The position numbers were made by a program, and so were the translations under genes. Under the pieces are notes generated by a model, which was not told the origin of the DNA, searched no databases, and saw only the letters and a list, made by a program, of their open reading frames with translations. Below, one piece after another: positions 39,801 to 48,095 of a stretch of DNA of 64,000 nucleotides (its first letter is position 1; every line of letters begins with the position of its first letter). The DNA lies in the NCBI GenBank assembly GCA_030407085.1, contig CM059582.1, forward strand, positions 27,541,001 through 27,605,000. Reading direction: 5' to 3'. Origin of the DNA: Trichopria drosophilae. Its lineage: Eukaryota > Arthropoda > Insecta > Hymenoptera > Diapriidae.

Positions 39801-42800
39801 ACAAGTTGTTTATTACACATCAATTAGTATTTTGTTTTAATTATTGTTTTTTTTTTCTGAGATATTTTCTTTCTCGTCAAGATGATAATTTTTCTACGTT
39901 AAAAAATACCGTAAAATAACAATAAATTTGTGTTTTAAAATTTAAGGGGAGACAATAATCATGTAGGTCCTGAAGACATTTTTCTTAATTTTTATTTAAA
40001 AGACCATTGCAATTGCTTTATTGGAATTTTCTGGTGATATTTTTTTAATACACCAGTCCTCTTTAAGTTATATGCTCGGGATAAGTAAGATGGAGGATTG
40101 CCCCATTTCCGTTATATTTAATAACAATCAATTCTAATTCCGTTATAACCTGTAAAAATTTAACTGAGAGCCTAAAAGGGTCAGAATTAGGGTATAATTT
40201 AGGGGAGGGGGGCTACCGTACTTAAAAAGTATCTTGGAATTTTTACTTACAGTAATAATATTGTTATTATTATTATTATTATTATTATGTGTAAACAAAT
40301 GGCAGTGAATATACGGAGGACTTGTGAAACAAAGGCGTTGTGCTTTTGCGGTATCAACGATTACTCATCACTAGATGATCTGAAACACAAAGATTTGAAA
40401 ACAATAATCAATTAGCAATACATCAAGATCACAAAAGTCCCCTTTTATTTTTTAATATATTTTTAATTTTTAGCTGTAATTTGTCTCCATTTTGTAGCTG
40501 TAAAAACGGTTATAAGTGAAAAGTATACAAGAACACCGTCACGACCTCTTCTAAAATATGTATGTTAAAACCATGTTTAATATGAATTTGATTAGGATTG
40601 AAGTTTTAGAAATATCACACCCACTGACATTAAAAAGTTCATTTCGAGACAGAGTTAAAAATTTTAACTGGCATGTTAAATTCACATACTTGTATTTTAG
40701 TTTCGTAAAACTATGGAAAAGCTACATCGCAAAAAAAATGTCAGAAGACGATTTTTAGATATTTTTGCCTGCTGATTAAGAATGTGATAAGAAAAATCGG
40801 CGCTGAGCCAAAATAGGAGCCGCAATTTTGAAAAAACATCGAAATATGTAATGTTTATTTTTGCTCTTGAAAAATAGTCATTTTACGGAAAAATGTGTCA
40901 CATAAGAAATGTATACCGTAAAATTTTCTACCAAAAAGGTTATATGACTTTTCCCCATAAAATCAACGGCACAAACGTAAGAAAAAGATTTTTTTGCGAT
41001 ATTGTAGTTTTTCTGAAGATTTACCCTTGGTTTTTCTTCAAATATATAATCTGAATTTGGAAAAAATAATTAATTCATTAGTTTTAAACAATTTTTTTTT
41101 GTCAAAATGCAATTTCAGCGTAGAAAAAATCCCAGTTCCCCCAAATTTTTCCATGACCTTTACCTTTACCTCCAAATACTAATATTAAGGGAGGAATAAC
41201 AATCTACAAAAAAAATCGACATGTTTTGTCGGAAAAATTCTGATTTTTTCTGCTAGAAAAATTGTTCAATATTGAGCAATTTTTCGTTGGCAAAGCGCAA
41301 TTTTTCTGTTTAAAAAACAAACAAAACACTTTCCCAAACTTTTTGTGTTTAGTTTTTTCTACTTCAAAGACGAAGTTTTTATCTTTTGTTAAAAAAGAAA
41401 CAGAAAATGCTTTTTTGGGTGTCACTTTTCATAACATTGCATACTAAATATTTCAATTGTAGCTTTTTTTATGTGTAAAAAAGTTTACTTATCGATTATA
41501 TTACGGTAATCAGTATTATGAATTAGTAATATGTTTTATACAATTTGTTTTTACTTCGTAAAGATGATGATGTTTTTATCGTTTATTTAAAAAAAAGACA
41601 ATCCCCTTTCTTGGATTCCGTCCTCAAATTTTAAAATTGAATGAAAAAGAAATCTAAATGATGTCATTTTGTTCAATTCAGGACGTGAATAATAAGATTT
41701 TAAAATTAATAAATTTATAAATTACAGAATTAAAAATTCATTTACGTCTATAAAAAACAGTTGACACAAATGGTACTAACACACAAATTTTATGCTAAAA
41801 AAATAGTTTAATTATCACTATTAGCGGTAATTAGTTTGATGCTAACTTTAGCAGTGACAAGGAATTAAAAAGATTGCTAAGAAATTTAATTGAACAAACA
41901 TTTAGCACATGTCAGTAAATATGTTTTCTGCCAAACCTTAGATGTTGCTGCTAAAATTTAGTACCTGGAGTTAACTTTTTTTATGTAAAGCTTAGAATCT
42001 TCTGCAAAATTAGTTAAAGCTTTTAATTAAAATAAAATTTGTAATTTAAAATAACGTAAAAGTTATATCAATTTTGTTCTCTCATCATTTCTATACAAAT
42101 AATCGATAATAGGATACATATTAATGTATTTACTAATTTATCTTTCGATTATAAGTTCAACTCTGATATTCGAACTTTTGTTTAAAGTTTTTTTCTTTTC
42201 AACACAATTCATTTTTAAACTGCTTATAAATAGATTATTATAATTATTATTAAAACTTTAATTATGACAACTAAAATTAGTAAGTACTAAATGTTTTATT
42301 CTTAAAATGTAATTTTATTATCGACTACATGAAATGAGTATAACAGATAAAGAAGAAGTTAAGAATGTAAAATTACTATATTCAGAGATATAGAAATGAA
42401 CATAAGGAATAAAATTTTTATTTCACTTACCATTTTACCGTAATACATTATTTATTAACTGAAAAGCAAGGCTGAAAAATAATTTAAATTTTATCATGAA
42501 CTATCATCTATTGTATTAAATAAAAATGTTAATAATATTTAATAAATGTTTCAACAGGAATTACGATGAAGATGAGGCCATTGCAGCTATCCGAGAAGCA
42601 ATCAAGCGAGGTGTAAATTATATTGACACAGCTCCGTGGTACGGACTTGGAAAATCTGAGCAAACAATTGGAAAAGTAAACAAAATTTAGATCATTTCTT
42701 ACAATTTTTAAACTTTAGGTCAATTTACTCATAAAAGTCTCTAAAAACTACACATCGAAGAATGTTAAAATTGGTAACTTACCTGATCGAAATCAAAATA

Positions 42801-45800
42801 AATTACATAGGAGAAATAATCAATACCATTGACATTATTTGACATTTTTTTATTACAAATATAATACATATAAATGTGTACAAATATATATTTTGTATAT
42901 AACTTTCTTATAATTACAGGCACTCAAAGGAATTCCTCGTAAAGCTTATTACATTGCGACAAAGGTTGGCAGATATGAATTGGACTATGATCGCATGTTT
43001 GATTTTACTGTTCAAAAAACTCGAGAAAGCTTCAAAAAGAGCTTGGAATATCTGAATGTTGACTACGTCGATGTAGTCCAGGTACGATAATTTCTTGAAT
43101 TACCCTAACATCAATAACAGTTCATAATACTGATTGTTCAATTTTTTAATTCCTAGGTCCACGACATAGAATTTGCCAATTCGTTGGATATTGTCTTAAC
43201 TCAAACTTTACCAGAATTATCGAGGCTAGTCGCTGATGGTAAAGCGAGACACATCGGTATCACCGGATACCCTGTTTCACTATTACAGGAATGCATTGAG
43301 AAAAGTAATATTAACATTGCCTGTGTATTAACTTATTCAAGGTTTACACTAATCGACGAAACTTTACTCGATTACATCCCATTCTTTAAGGTAATCACAT
43401 TTTTTAGTTAACCCCTTCGCTGCAGCGTCAATTTCACTGTAATTTGGTGTAGAGGAGTTTTTTGGAACCCAGATTACAAATTTGATGTCAGATTTCGAAA
43501 ATTTAAAATGGAGGATTCAATATGGCGAACAAATTTTCTAAATTCCAATCATTTCGCTTCATACTTATTACTCAGGAGTTTTAGGGGTCACTGATTTCGA
43601 ATTTAAAGTCAGATTTCGAAAATCCAATATGGCGGATTCAATATGTCGGACAAATTTAATAAAATCCAGCATTTAATGGAATAAAACAAAAAAAAAGTAT
43701 AAATAATATAACAAAATAAATAAATAAAATAAAATTGTACTTTGAAGACCTTAGATCATTTTTTTTACAAAGTTGTCTGCCATATTGGATCCGCGTTTTG
43801 AATTTTTCAAAACATATTAAAATGGCGGACAAATTTGATAAAATCCAACCATTAATGGAATAAAACCAAAAAAAAAAGTATAAATAATATAACAAAATAA
43901 ATAACTAAAAAAAAATGGTACTCTGAAGACCTTAGATCATTTTTTTTTACAAATTTGCCTGCCATATTGGATCCGCCATTTTGAATTTTTCAAAACATCA
44001 AAATGGCGGACAAATTTGATAAAATCCAACCATTAATGGAATAAAACAAAAAAAAAAGTATAAATAATATAACGAAATAAATAAATAAAAAAAAATTGTA
44101 CTTTGAAGATCTTAGATCATTTTTTTTACAAAGTTGTCTGCCATATTGGATCCGCCATTTTGAATTTTTCAAACATATCATCAGACATATCAGCGACCTC
44201 AAAAACTCCTGAGTAGCAAGTTTCATGCAAAATAATTCGAGTTTTTTTAAATTTGTTCGCCATATTAGATCCCCCATTTTGAATTTTCAAATATATATCG
44301 TCAGTATTTGTAATCAGTGATATTTTTCTTTTGACATCATGTTTTTGAAAAATGGCAAAGACATATTGTTCGGTATGCCTTAGACTGTCAAGAAATGGTC
44401 CAGTTTTTAAATTGGATACTTGATTTCATTCGACTAATTTCTGCCATGACAAAGTTTTTTGTCACAGTCACAGAAAAGTCCTAAAGCGAAGGGGTTAAAA
44501 TAGTTCATACTTTTTATAATTAATTCATTAATTGTTTTAAACTAAACACTTTGGGAATGTTACGATCAAAACTAATTGTACGATTTCAGGAACACAAAAT
44601 AGGGGTAATAAATGCCGCTGCTCCATGCATGGGACTTTTAACGAATCGTGGCCCCCCTGAATGGCATCCAGCGTCGAGTGATACAAAAGAAAAATGTGCT
44701 GCCGCAGCACAGTATTGTCAGGTTAGTCTTCGTAAACAAAGGAAAAGTATAAATTTACAAAAATATACAAAAATACAAAAGATACATATATTTCAGGATC
44801 ACGATATGGAATTGGTAAAACTGGCAGTGTGGCATTCGCTGCAGTGTAAAGACATTTCTACGTATCTTATAGGCATTCAAAATTTACAAGACCTCGAGAG
44901 TAACTTGGATGTCATCAAGAACGGAATATCCGAAAGAGAAAAAACATTATTAGAAGAACTTAAAGAAAAGTACGTATTAATAAAAAAAAGTAACTTTCAA
45001 TTAAAAGGCATTCATAAGGGATAGAAAATATGCACATGGATTGGGTTCAAACCATTAACATCGTCTTTTCAATCATTTTCGTACAGATTTTGACAAGTTT
45101 TCGCAGAAATATAACCTTAAAATATCTTGTCAGAATCTGTAGATTATGTACAGTTACATAATAAAATATGGTTGTTTAAATACTGTACAACTAACACCGA
45201 ACTTAACAATATTCGGGCTTGCATTTAAGGGTTAAAAAATTTTCGAGAAGAAACTCATTCATTGGTCATTCATACGAAAGGCTTCCAAAGCTGCAGTCAT
45301 GAGATTCAACAGATTTCATTGCTTGCTAACAATGAAGTAATGTCAAGTGACATTCTCTTATTTAAATGTCGAATAAATGGAACATTTTTTTTTATCGGTA
45401 GCTCTCAATACCGGAGTCTCGTAAAGTGTTTGGTCTGAGATACAATTGACCAGTGTTTATCAACCATAACCAAAGATTGGTGAGTTTCGTAAAATCAGGA
45501 AAAAAAAATGTTGGTTTCAATTTGACAAATTGAGAATTTAAGAATGCAAATATTTTCTAGTATGCCTTTCGAAAAAGTAAAACAGATTTTAGAGTTTCTA
45601 ATTACAGTAGGACCTCTCTTACTCTAATTAGTAAGTTTTTCAAGATGGAGCCGACCTCTCTTATTCTAATTTTCCCCTTACCCCCACTTACTTTGCTTGC
45701 GAGCTTGTGATTCGTGGACAATATTTTTCGTTGACTTTTCGTGTGATAGTGGGAGAAGACTTGTAGGAGAACGATTAGAATAAGAGAGGTTCGAATAAGA

Positions 45801-46721
45801 GAGGTCCTACTGTACTCCTTCCCTTATTCTAATTTTTTCTCTTCTCCTATTCTAATATTTCTGACGTGTGGATTTTCTAAATAGTGGCCCTCCCCTTATT
45901 TTAACTCCTATTATTTTAACTGCGTCTTTTATTTTAACTTTTTTTCGTCCCTTATGTTAACTTCTTCTCCTCGTGAGTTCCCCCACCATTCGCCATTTGA
46001 ATGTGTTCAAAAGAGTGCGGACTTCTGTTTGCGCTTGCGCATACAAGTGAAGAAGGACGCCACTATATCTCCTCTCTCTGTTTTTATTCTCTCATACTGC
46101 TAGTGGAGAGGATGAGGGGAAGCGGTAAAATAAGGGAAGAAGCCGCCATCTTCCTTGACTCGAAAAGTTAAAATAAGGGGAGGGCCACTGTAAAAATAAC
46201 GGCGCATGCGCAACAAAAGAAAAAGAGACAAAAGTGAGACTACAAATCTAAGTACAGTAGGACCCCTCTTATTTTAACTGCTAAAGTTTTTCAAGATGGC
46301 GCCGACCTCCCTTATTTCAAGTTTTCCCTTACCCCCACTCACATAAACATAAATTTTGACGTTGAATCAGCTGAATATCAAGATAGGCGAAATGACCGAT
46401 ATTTTGATATATCGATATTAACATCGAGATATTTTACGTTCTGTTTGACCGCTGGTGGGGGAAGAAGCGAGGGGAAACGATTAAAATAAGAAGGGTTGGA
46501 GAATTGAAATAAGAGGGGTTCTACTGTAGTGGGGAAGAGGGGGAAATTAGAATAAGGGAAGAAGGCGGCCATCTTGCCTGACTGAACAAATTAAAATAAG
46601 GGAAGGACTACTGTATCTATTTCTTTGCAGGTATTTTTCGAAAATCACCAAGAAACATTGGGAAGGCGAGGAGCTACAGAGGTATAATGCTGCCATGCGG
46701 AAATGTTGGCAGAAACATTGA
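36861..46721 (+). CDS. aldo-keto reductase, L-galactose dehydrogenase-like (7 exons, 349 aa)
   Basis: This is an NAD(P)H-dependent aldo-keto reductase of the L-galactose/D-arabinose dehydrogenase-like subgroup found in insects (Drosophila CG3397/CG18547-type). These are cytosolic TIM-barrel oxidoreductases acting on carbonyls or sugars; the substrate of this copy is unknown. Seven exons join with GT-AG introns and matching phases: 36861-36862, 37809-37946, 42558-42675, 42920-43081, 43157-43390, 44590-44721, 44797-44969 and the last coding exon 46631-46721, with the first counted as the start-codon stub. Visible family blocks are MEYRPLGKTGL (20-30), NYIDTAPWYGLGKSE (67-81), TKVGRYE (100-106), VDYVDVVQVHD (133-143) and the C-terminal KKHWEGEELQRYNAAM. 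The catalytic tetrad D70, Y75, K101, H142 is complete. Length is normal for the family. The start codon appears split AT|G by intron 1; the alternative start is M20. Introns hold piggyBac- and pogo-type MITEs. It converges with the acetyltransferase. Confidence 0.9.
37809..37946 (+). CDS. AKR exon 2
   Basis: Acceptor TTTGCAG ends at 37808; donor is gtaaag at 37947. It encodes YLPPTYVEGFHDLEAVKSME and on through LSFGGGPLGCHYG, the N-terminal strand and first nucleotide-binding segment. It ends two bases into codon 47. Confidence 0.9.
39331..39400 (+). repeat. tRNA-like / SINE-like fragment
   Basis: TGCTCAGTCGATGAG is A-box-like and GCAGGGTCGAAACC is close to a B box. The spacing is more tRNA-like than in the fragment near 900, but no acceptor stem forms. 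Most likely this is a tRNA-derived repeat in AKR intron 2. Confidence 0.3.
40255..40288 (+). repeat. (ATT)n microsatellite
   Basis: About ten ATT units lie within AKR intron 2, slightly interrupted at the left. Confidence 0.8.
42558..42675 (+). CDS. AKR exon 3
   Basis: Acceptor TTTCAACAG, donor gtaaac at 42676. It encodes NYDEDEAIAAIREAIKRG and then VNYIDTAPWYG, carrying catalytic D70 and Y75. It ends in phase 0. Confidence 0.93.
42920..43081 (+). CDS. AKR exon 4
   Basis: Acceptor TAATTACAG, donor gtacga at 43082. It encodes ALKGIPRKAYYIATKVGRYE through LNVDYVDVVQ and includes catalytic K101. It is 54 codons long, phase 0 on both sides. Confidence 0.93.
43157..43390 (+). CDS. AKR exon 5
   Basis: Acceptor TTCCTAG, donor gtaatc at 43391. 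It encodes VHDIEFANSLDIVLTQTLPE through DYIPFFK, with H142 and the GKARHIGITGYP strand. It is 78 codons, phase 0 on both sides. A MITE begins 17 bp into the following intron. Confidence 0.93.
43408..44498. mobile_element. 1.08-kb piggyBac-type MITE in AKR intron 5
   Basis: TTAA at 43408-43411 and 44495-44498 flanks inverted tips CCCCTTCGCT and AGCGAAGGGG. The interior carries CAATATGGCGGA-type units and a three-copy tandem repeat. It is related to the older outer element at 7507-8837 and the fragment at 52015-52290. No transposase ORF. It occupies most of the intron (43391-44589), starting only 17 bp from the donor. Confidence 0.75.
43645..44190 (+). repeat. three tandem ~180-bp units inside the MITE
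   Basis: Units start near 43645, 43824 and 44005 (spacing 179 and 181 bp). Each has GGCGGACAAATTTGATAAAA, an A-rich stretch, CTTAGATCATTTTTTTTACA and GCCATATTGGATCCGCC. The overlapping minus-strand open frames (43656-43895 and 43990-44277) are by-products of these copies. Confidence 0.8.
44590..44721 (+). CDS. AKR exon 6
   Basis: Acceptor GATTTCAG, donor gttagt at 44722. It encodes EHKIGVINAAAPCMGLLTNR and then GPPEWHPASSDTKEKCAAAA, the coenzyme-facing late barrel strands. It is 44 codons, phase 0. An open frame reads straight through the short 75-bp intron that follows, but the acceptor at 44796 gives the family-like protein. Confidence 0.92.
44797..44969 (+). CDS. AKR exon 7
   Basis: Acceptor TATTTCAG, donor gtacgt at 44970. 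It encodes DHDMELVKLAVWHSLQ and STYLIGIQNLQDLESNLDV, the conserved coenzyme-phosphate loop and last helix. It ends two bases into codon 320 (AA|G). Confidence 0.92.
45603..45814. mobile_element. pogo/Tc1-type MITE A (208 bp)
   Basis: TA, then CAGTAGGACCTCTCTTA, is matched by TAAGAGAGGTCCTACTG and TA. The CAGTAG start with a TA duplication is typical of pogo/Tigger-like elements. It contains TTTTCAAGATGGAGCCGACC, shared with element D. Confidence 0.75.
45892..46192. mobile_element. pogo/Tc1-type MITE B (297 bp), nested
   Basis: TA then GTGGCCCTCCCCTTATTTTA is matched by AAAATAAGGGGAGGGCCACTG and TA. The right tip begins CAGTGGCCC on the minus strand; the left tip has lost its CA. It carries CCGCCATCTTCC, a reverse AAGATGGCGG motif. 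Confidence 0.7.
46253..46528. mobile_element. pogo/Tc1-type MITE D (272 bp), nested
   Basis: TA then CAGTAGGACCCCTCTTATTT is matched by AAATAAGAGGGGTTCTACTG and TA. Near the left tip is TTTTTCAAGATGGCGCCGAC, as in element A. The internal open frame on the minus strand (46378-46572) is not coding. Confidence 0.75.
46631..46721 (+). CDS. AKR last exon
   Basis: Acceptor TTCTTTGCAG ends at 46630. It encodes the family-typical tail YFSKITKKHWEGEELQRYNA, AMRKCWQKH and then TGA (46719-46721). The 1.66-kb intron before it is filled with pogo/Tc1-type MITEs. Confidence 0.92.
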
Positions 46722-46791
46722 CGAAGAAATGTTCAGCTTCGTAATTTTTATAAACATTTACTTAAGAGTCAGTCTAGTAAAAAAATAGATT

Positions 46792-46801
46792 TTTATTTAT
46801 T
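46792..46801 (-). terminator. polyadenylation signals of the acetyltransferase gene
   Basis: Two overlapping AATAAA hexamers on the minus strand lie 11-20 bp beyond the acetyltransferase stop codon. They sit in the 90-bp gap between the two converging stop codons. I see no plus-strand AATAAA for the AKR gene in this gap. Confidence 0.6.
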
Positions 46802-46811
46802 CTATTTATCT

Positions 46812-47319
46812 CTAATTGAAACGAAAACCTTTTCTCGGAGTTGAAAAGTAATTATCACCGCCAGGTTTGATTTGATAAGTTAATTCGTACATTAAAACAC
46901 TAATGAAAGAACCGATTATTGGTTTGTGATACATTTGTTTCAATTCGAAACCCTTTTTAAAGCAAAGTTCCCTTCCTCCGTCAGTATACTCGGACGCAAC
47001 AAGATTTACGCAACTATATCCTTGTTCGAGGGCGAACTGTATCGCAATTTTTAATAAAGTAGAAGCTATACCTTTTCGTTGATAATTTCGATGAACACAT
47101 AGTCGTTTGATCCACGCACCTTTATCTAGGTTGTAGCTCTTCGACAGGGCGATACATCCAACAATTTTCTTCGTACACGAACTCACATCAATGTTCATTA
47201 CACGAAATCGTTCTTCACTGAGTACGGTATATCGGGTGTCTTTATCTGGCTTGGCATTCAAGTAAGGTTCGAAAGCTTCAGCTACCCAAAAGCATGAAAA
47301 TGCGTTTGACATATAAATT
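46812..47319 (-). CDS. N-acetyltransferase coding exon 2
   Basis: Acceptor AATTCCAG ends at 47320. The exon encodes the GNAT catalytic domain and stops with TAG (46814-46812) after RKGFRFN. Confidence 0.92.
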
Positions 47320-47692
47320 CTGGAATTAAATTTACATACAATTACATGTCGACATTGTAACATGTTAGAAATTTTGTTACTTACTGTGGTATATTTCGAA
47401 CTTGATTGTCTACATCCATGGCCTTCGTTGTGTAAGATATGTAGGTACCGATATACGTGAGTAGTAACACAAGTGGAATGACACTTATGCAGACTGTAAT
47501 CGGTACACTGAAGAAGATGAACATTACTGCAGCGAAAAGTATCATCATTTGGAAAGTAACTTCTTTTAGTAAGTTTCCTGTAAAAGCAGTGTTCATGGAT
47601 GACATAACACCATCTTTTATCATTTCACGACAGTTGAATTCATCTCCTGGTTTGTATCTTCGAATCACAACATAATTATGTGTTTCAGACAT
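46812..47692 (-). CDS. NAT8/camello-like membrane N-acetyltransferase (2 coding exons, 271 aa)
   Basis: This is a GNAT-fold acetyltransferase of the NAT8/camello type. In vertebrates these are ER-membrane enzymes that acetylate cysteine-S-conjugates or lysines; the substrate here is unknown. Exon 1 (47692-47385) encodes an N-terminal VVIRRYKPGD strand and two adjacent hydrophobic segments (about 45-64 and 66-85), the membrane hairpin of this family. Exon 2 (47319-46812) begins with SCFWVAEA (111-118), a hallmark close to GSCFWVAE of vertebrate NAT8, followed by KKIVGCIAL, WIKRLCVHRNYQRKGIAS with the acetyl-CoA-binding Q/R-x-x-G-x-A loop (183-188), FALEQGYS and FKKGFEL. The 65-bp intron has GTAAGT and TTCCAG sites, and phases agree (CA|A = Q103). 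ATG lies three bases after the acceptor of a 5'UTR intron. Length is near the usual 220-240 aa plus a short tail. Confidence 0.9.
47385..47692 (-). CDS. N-acetyltransferase coding exon 1
   Basis: ATG at 47692-47690 follows acceptor ...TTATTACAG|ATC. The exon ends CCACA|gtaagt with two bases of codon 103. It encodes the cytosolic N-terminus and the membrane hairpin. Confidence 0.9.
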
Positions 47693-47755
47693 GATCTGTA
47701 ATAATTTTTAGAAATGTATTTTATATATAACAAATCAGATTAATGTTTAACTTAC

Positions 47756-47840
47756 GTCGATGTAAATTTTGATCAGTTTCTGTTTTTTATTTGTAAATAT
47801 TCACCGGGTATTGACACAACAGTCATGGCACGCTTCGAAA
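47756..47840 (-). other. N-acetyltransferase 5'UTR exon (upstream end approximate)
   Basis: A strong donor (CGAC|GTAAGT, exon end 47756) and the acceptor at 47697-47696 define a 60-bp intron just before the ATG exon. The upstream limit is not visible; about 47840 is a guess. It carries no in-frame coding sequence. Confidence 0.55.
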
Positions 47841-47901
47841 AGGAAAATATTATTATGTTAGGTTAGGTTTTCGTACGATGACGTAGATTGGCACAGATTG
47901 A

Positions 47902-47909
47902 TGACGTCA
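47902..47909. promoter_or_regulatory. CRE/ATF palindrome TGACGTCA
   Basis: A perfect TGACGTCA lies in the 320-bp gap between the lipase stop codon and the acetyltransferase ATG. A half-site (ATGACGTAG) is nearby at about 47878. The position fits a proximal promoter of the acetyltransferase gene, regulated by CREB/ATF-type factors. Function is inferred from motif and position. Confidence 0.45.
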
Positions 47910-47949
47910 TAGGGAGGAAGTCGAAACAAAAATTATTTTATGTTTTTTT

Positions 47950-47955
47950 TTTATT
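47950..47955 (-). terminator. lipase polyadenylation signal
   Basis: AATAAA on the minus strand lies about 60 bp past the lipase stop codon, inside an A-rich tract. It lies about 40 bp before the CRE motif of the next gene. Confidence 0.5.
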
Positions 47956-48013
47956 ATTAACGAACTATAAGTATACAATATCAATTTACAATTGAGAACA
48001 CTTCGTGGTATTT

Positions 48014-48095
48014 TTAAATCGTACAACTTTCGCTTTGTAGAATTAGAATCTCGTTCGTTGCTTCTATTGCTGTGTTTGTTCTGCAAAATTCCCAC
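48014..48095 (-). CDS. lipase last exon
   Basis: Acceptor TTATTTAG ends at 48096. With the split Arg codon it encodes RWEFCRTNTAIEATNE and ILILQSESCTI, then TAA (48016-48014). The W-x-FC motif near the end is typical of these lipases. Confidence 0.85.

Larger units (their letters stand above)
37947..42557 (+). other. AKR intron 2, 4.6 kb of repeat remnants
   Basis: No gene inside. It holds a tRNA-like fragment (39331-39400), an (ATT)n microsatellite (40255-40288), a pair of related segments at about 39720-39905 and 41455-41600 (sharing TTTATTTTTCGATTATATTA-like and AAGATGATRATKTTT words), and an imperfect 30-bp palindrome at 41257-41286. This looks like decayed transposon DNA. Confidence 0.55.
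45815..46615. mobile_element. pogo/Tc1-type MITE C, host of two nested MITEs
   Basis: The right end is GGGAAGGACTACTG then TA (46614-46615), with CCGCCATCTTGC-like sequence (minus-strand AAGATGGC) at 46569-46576. The left end CTCCTTCCCTTATTCTAATT abuts element A and lacks its outermost CAGTA. Between the ends lie two further complete MITEs (45892-46192 and 46253-46528), so C is the oldest of the three. Confidence 0.55.

Noticed and set aside
43656..44277. Two similar minus-strand open frames
   Set aside because: They are translations of the tandem units of about 180 bp inside a MITE.
44551..45024. Single 157-codon frame covering AKR exons 6 and 7
   Set aside because: It reads through intron sequence. 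The spliced exons 44590-44721 and 44797-44969 restore the conserved family protein.
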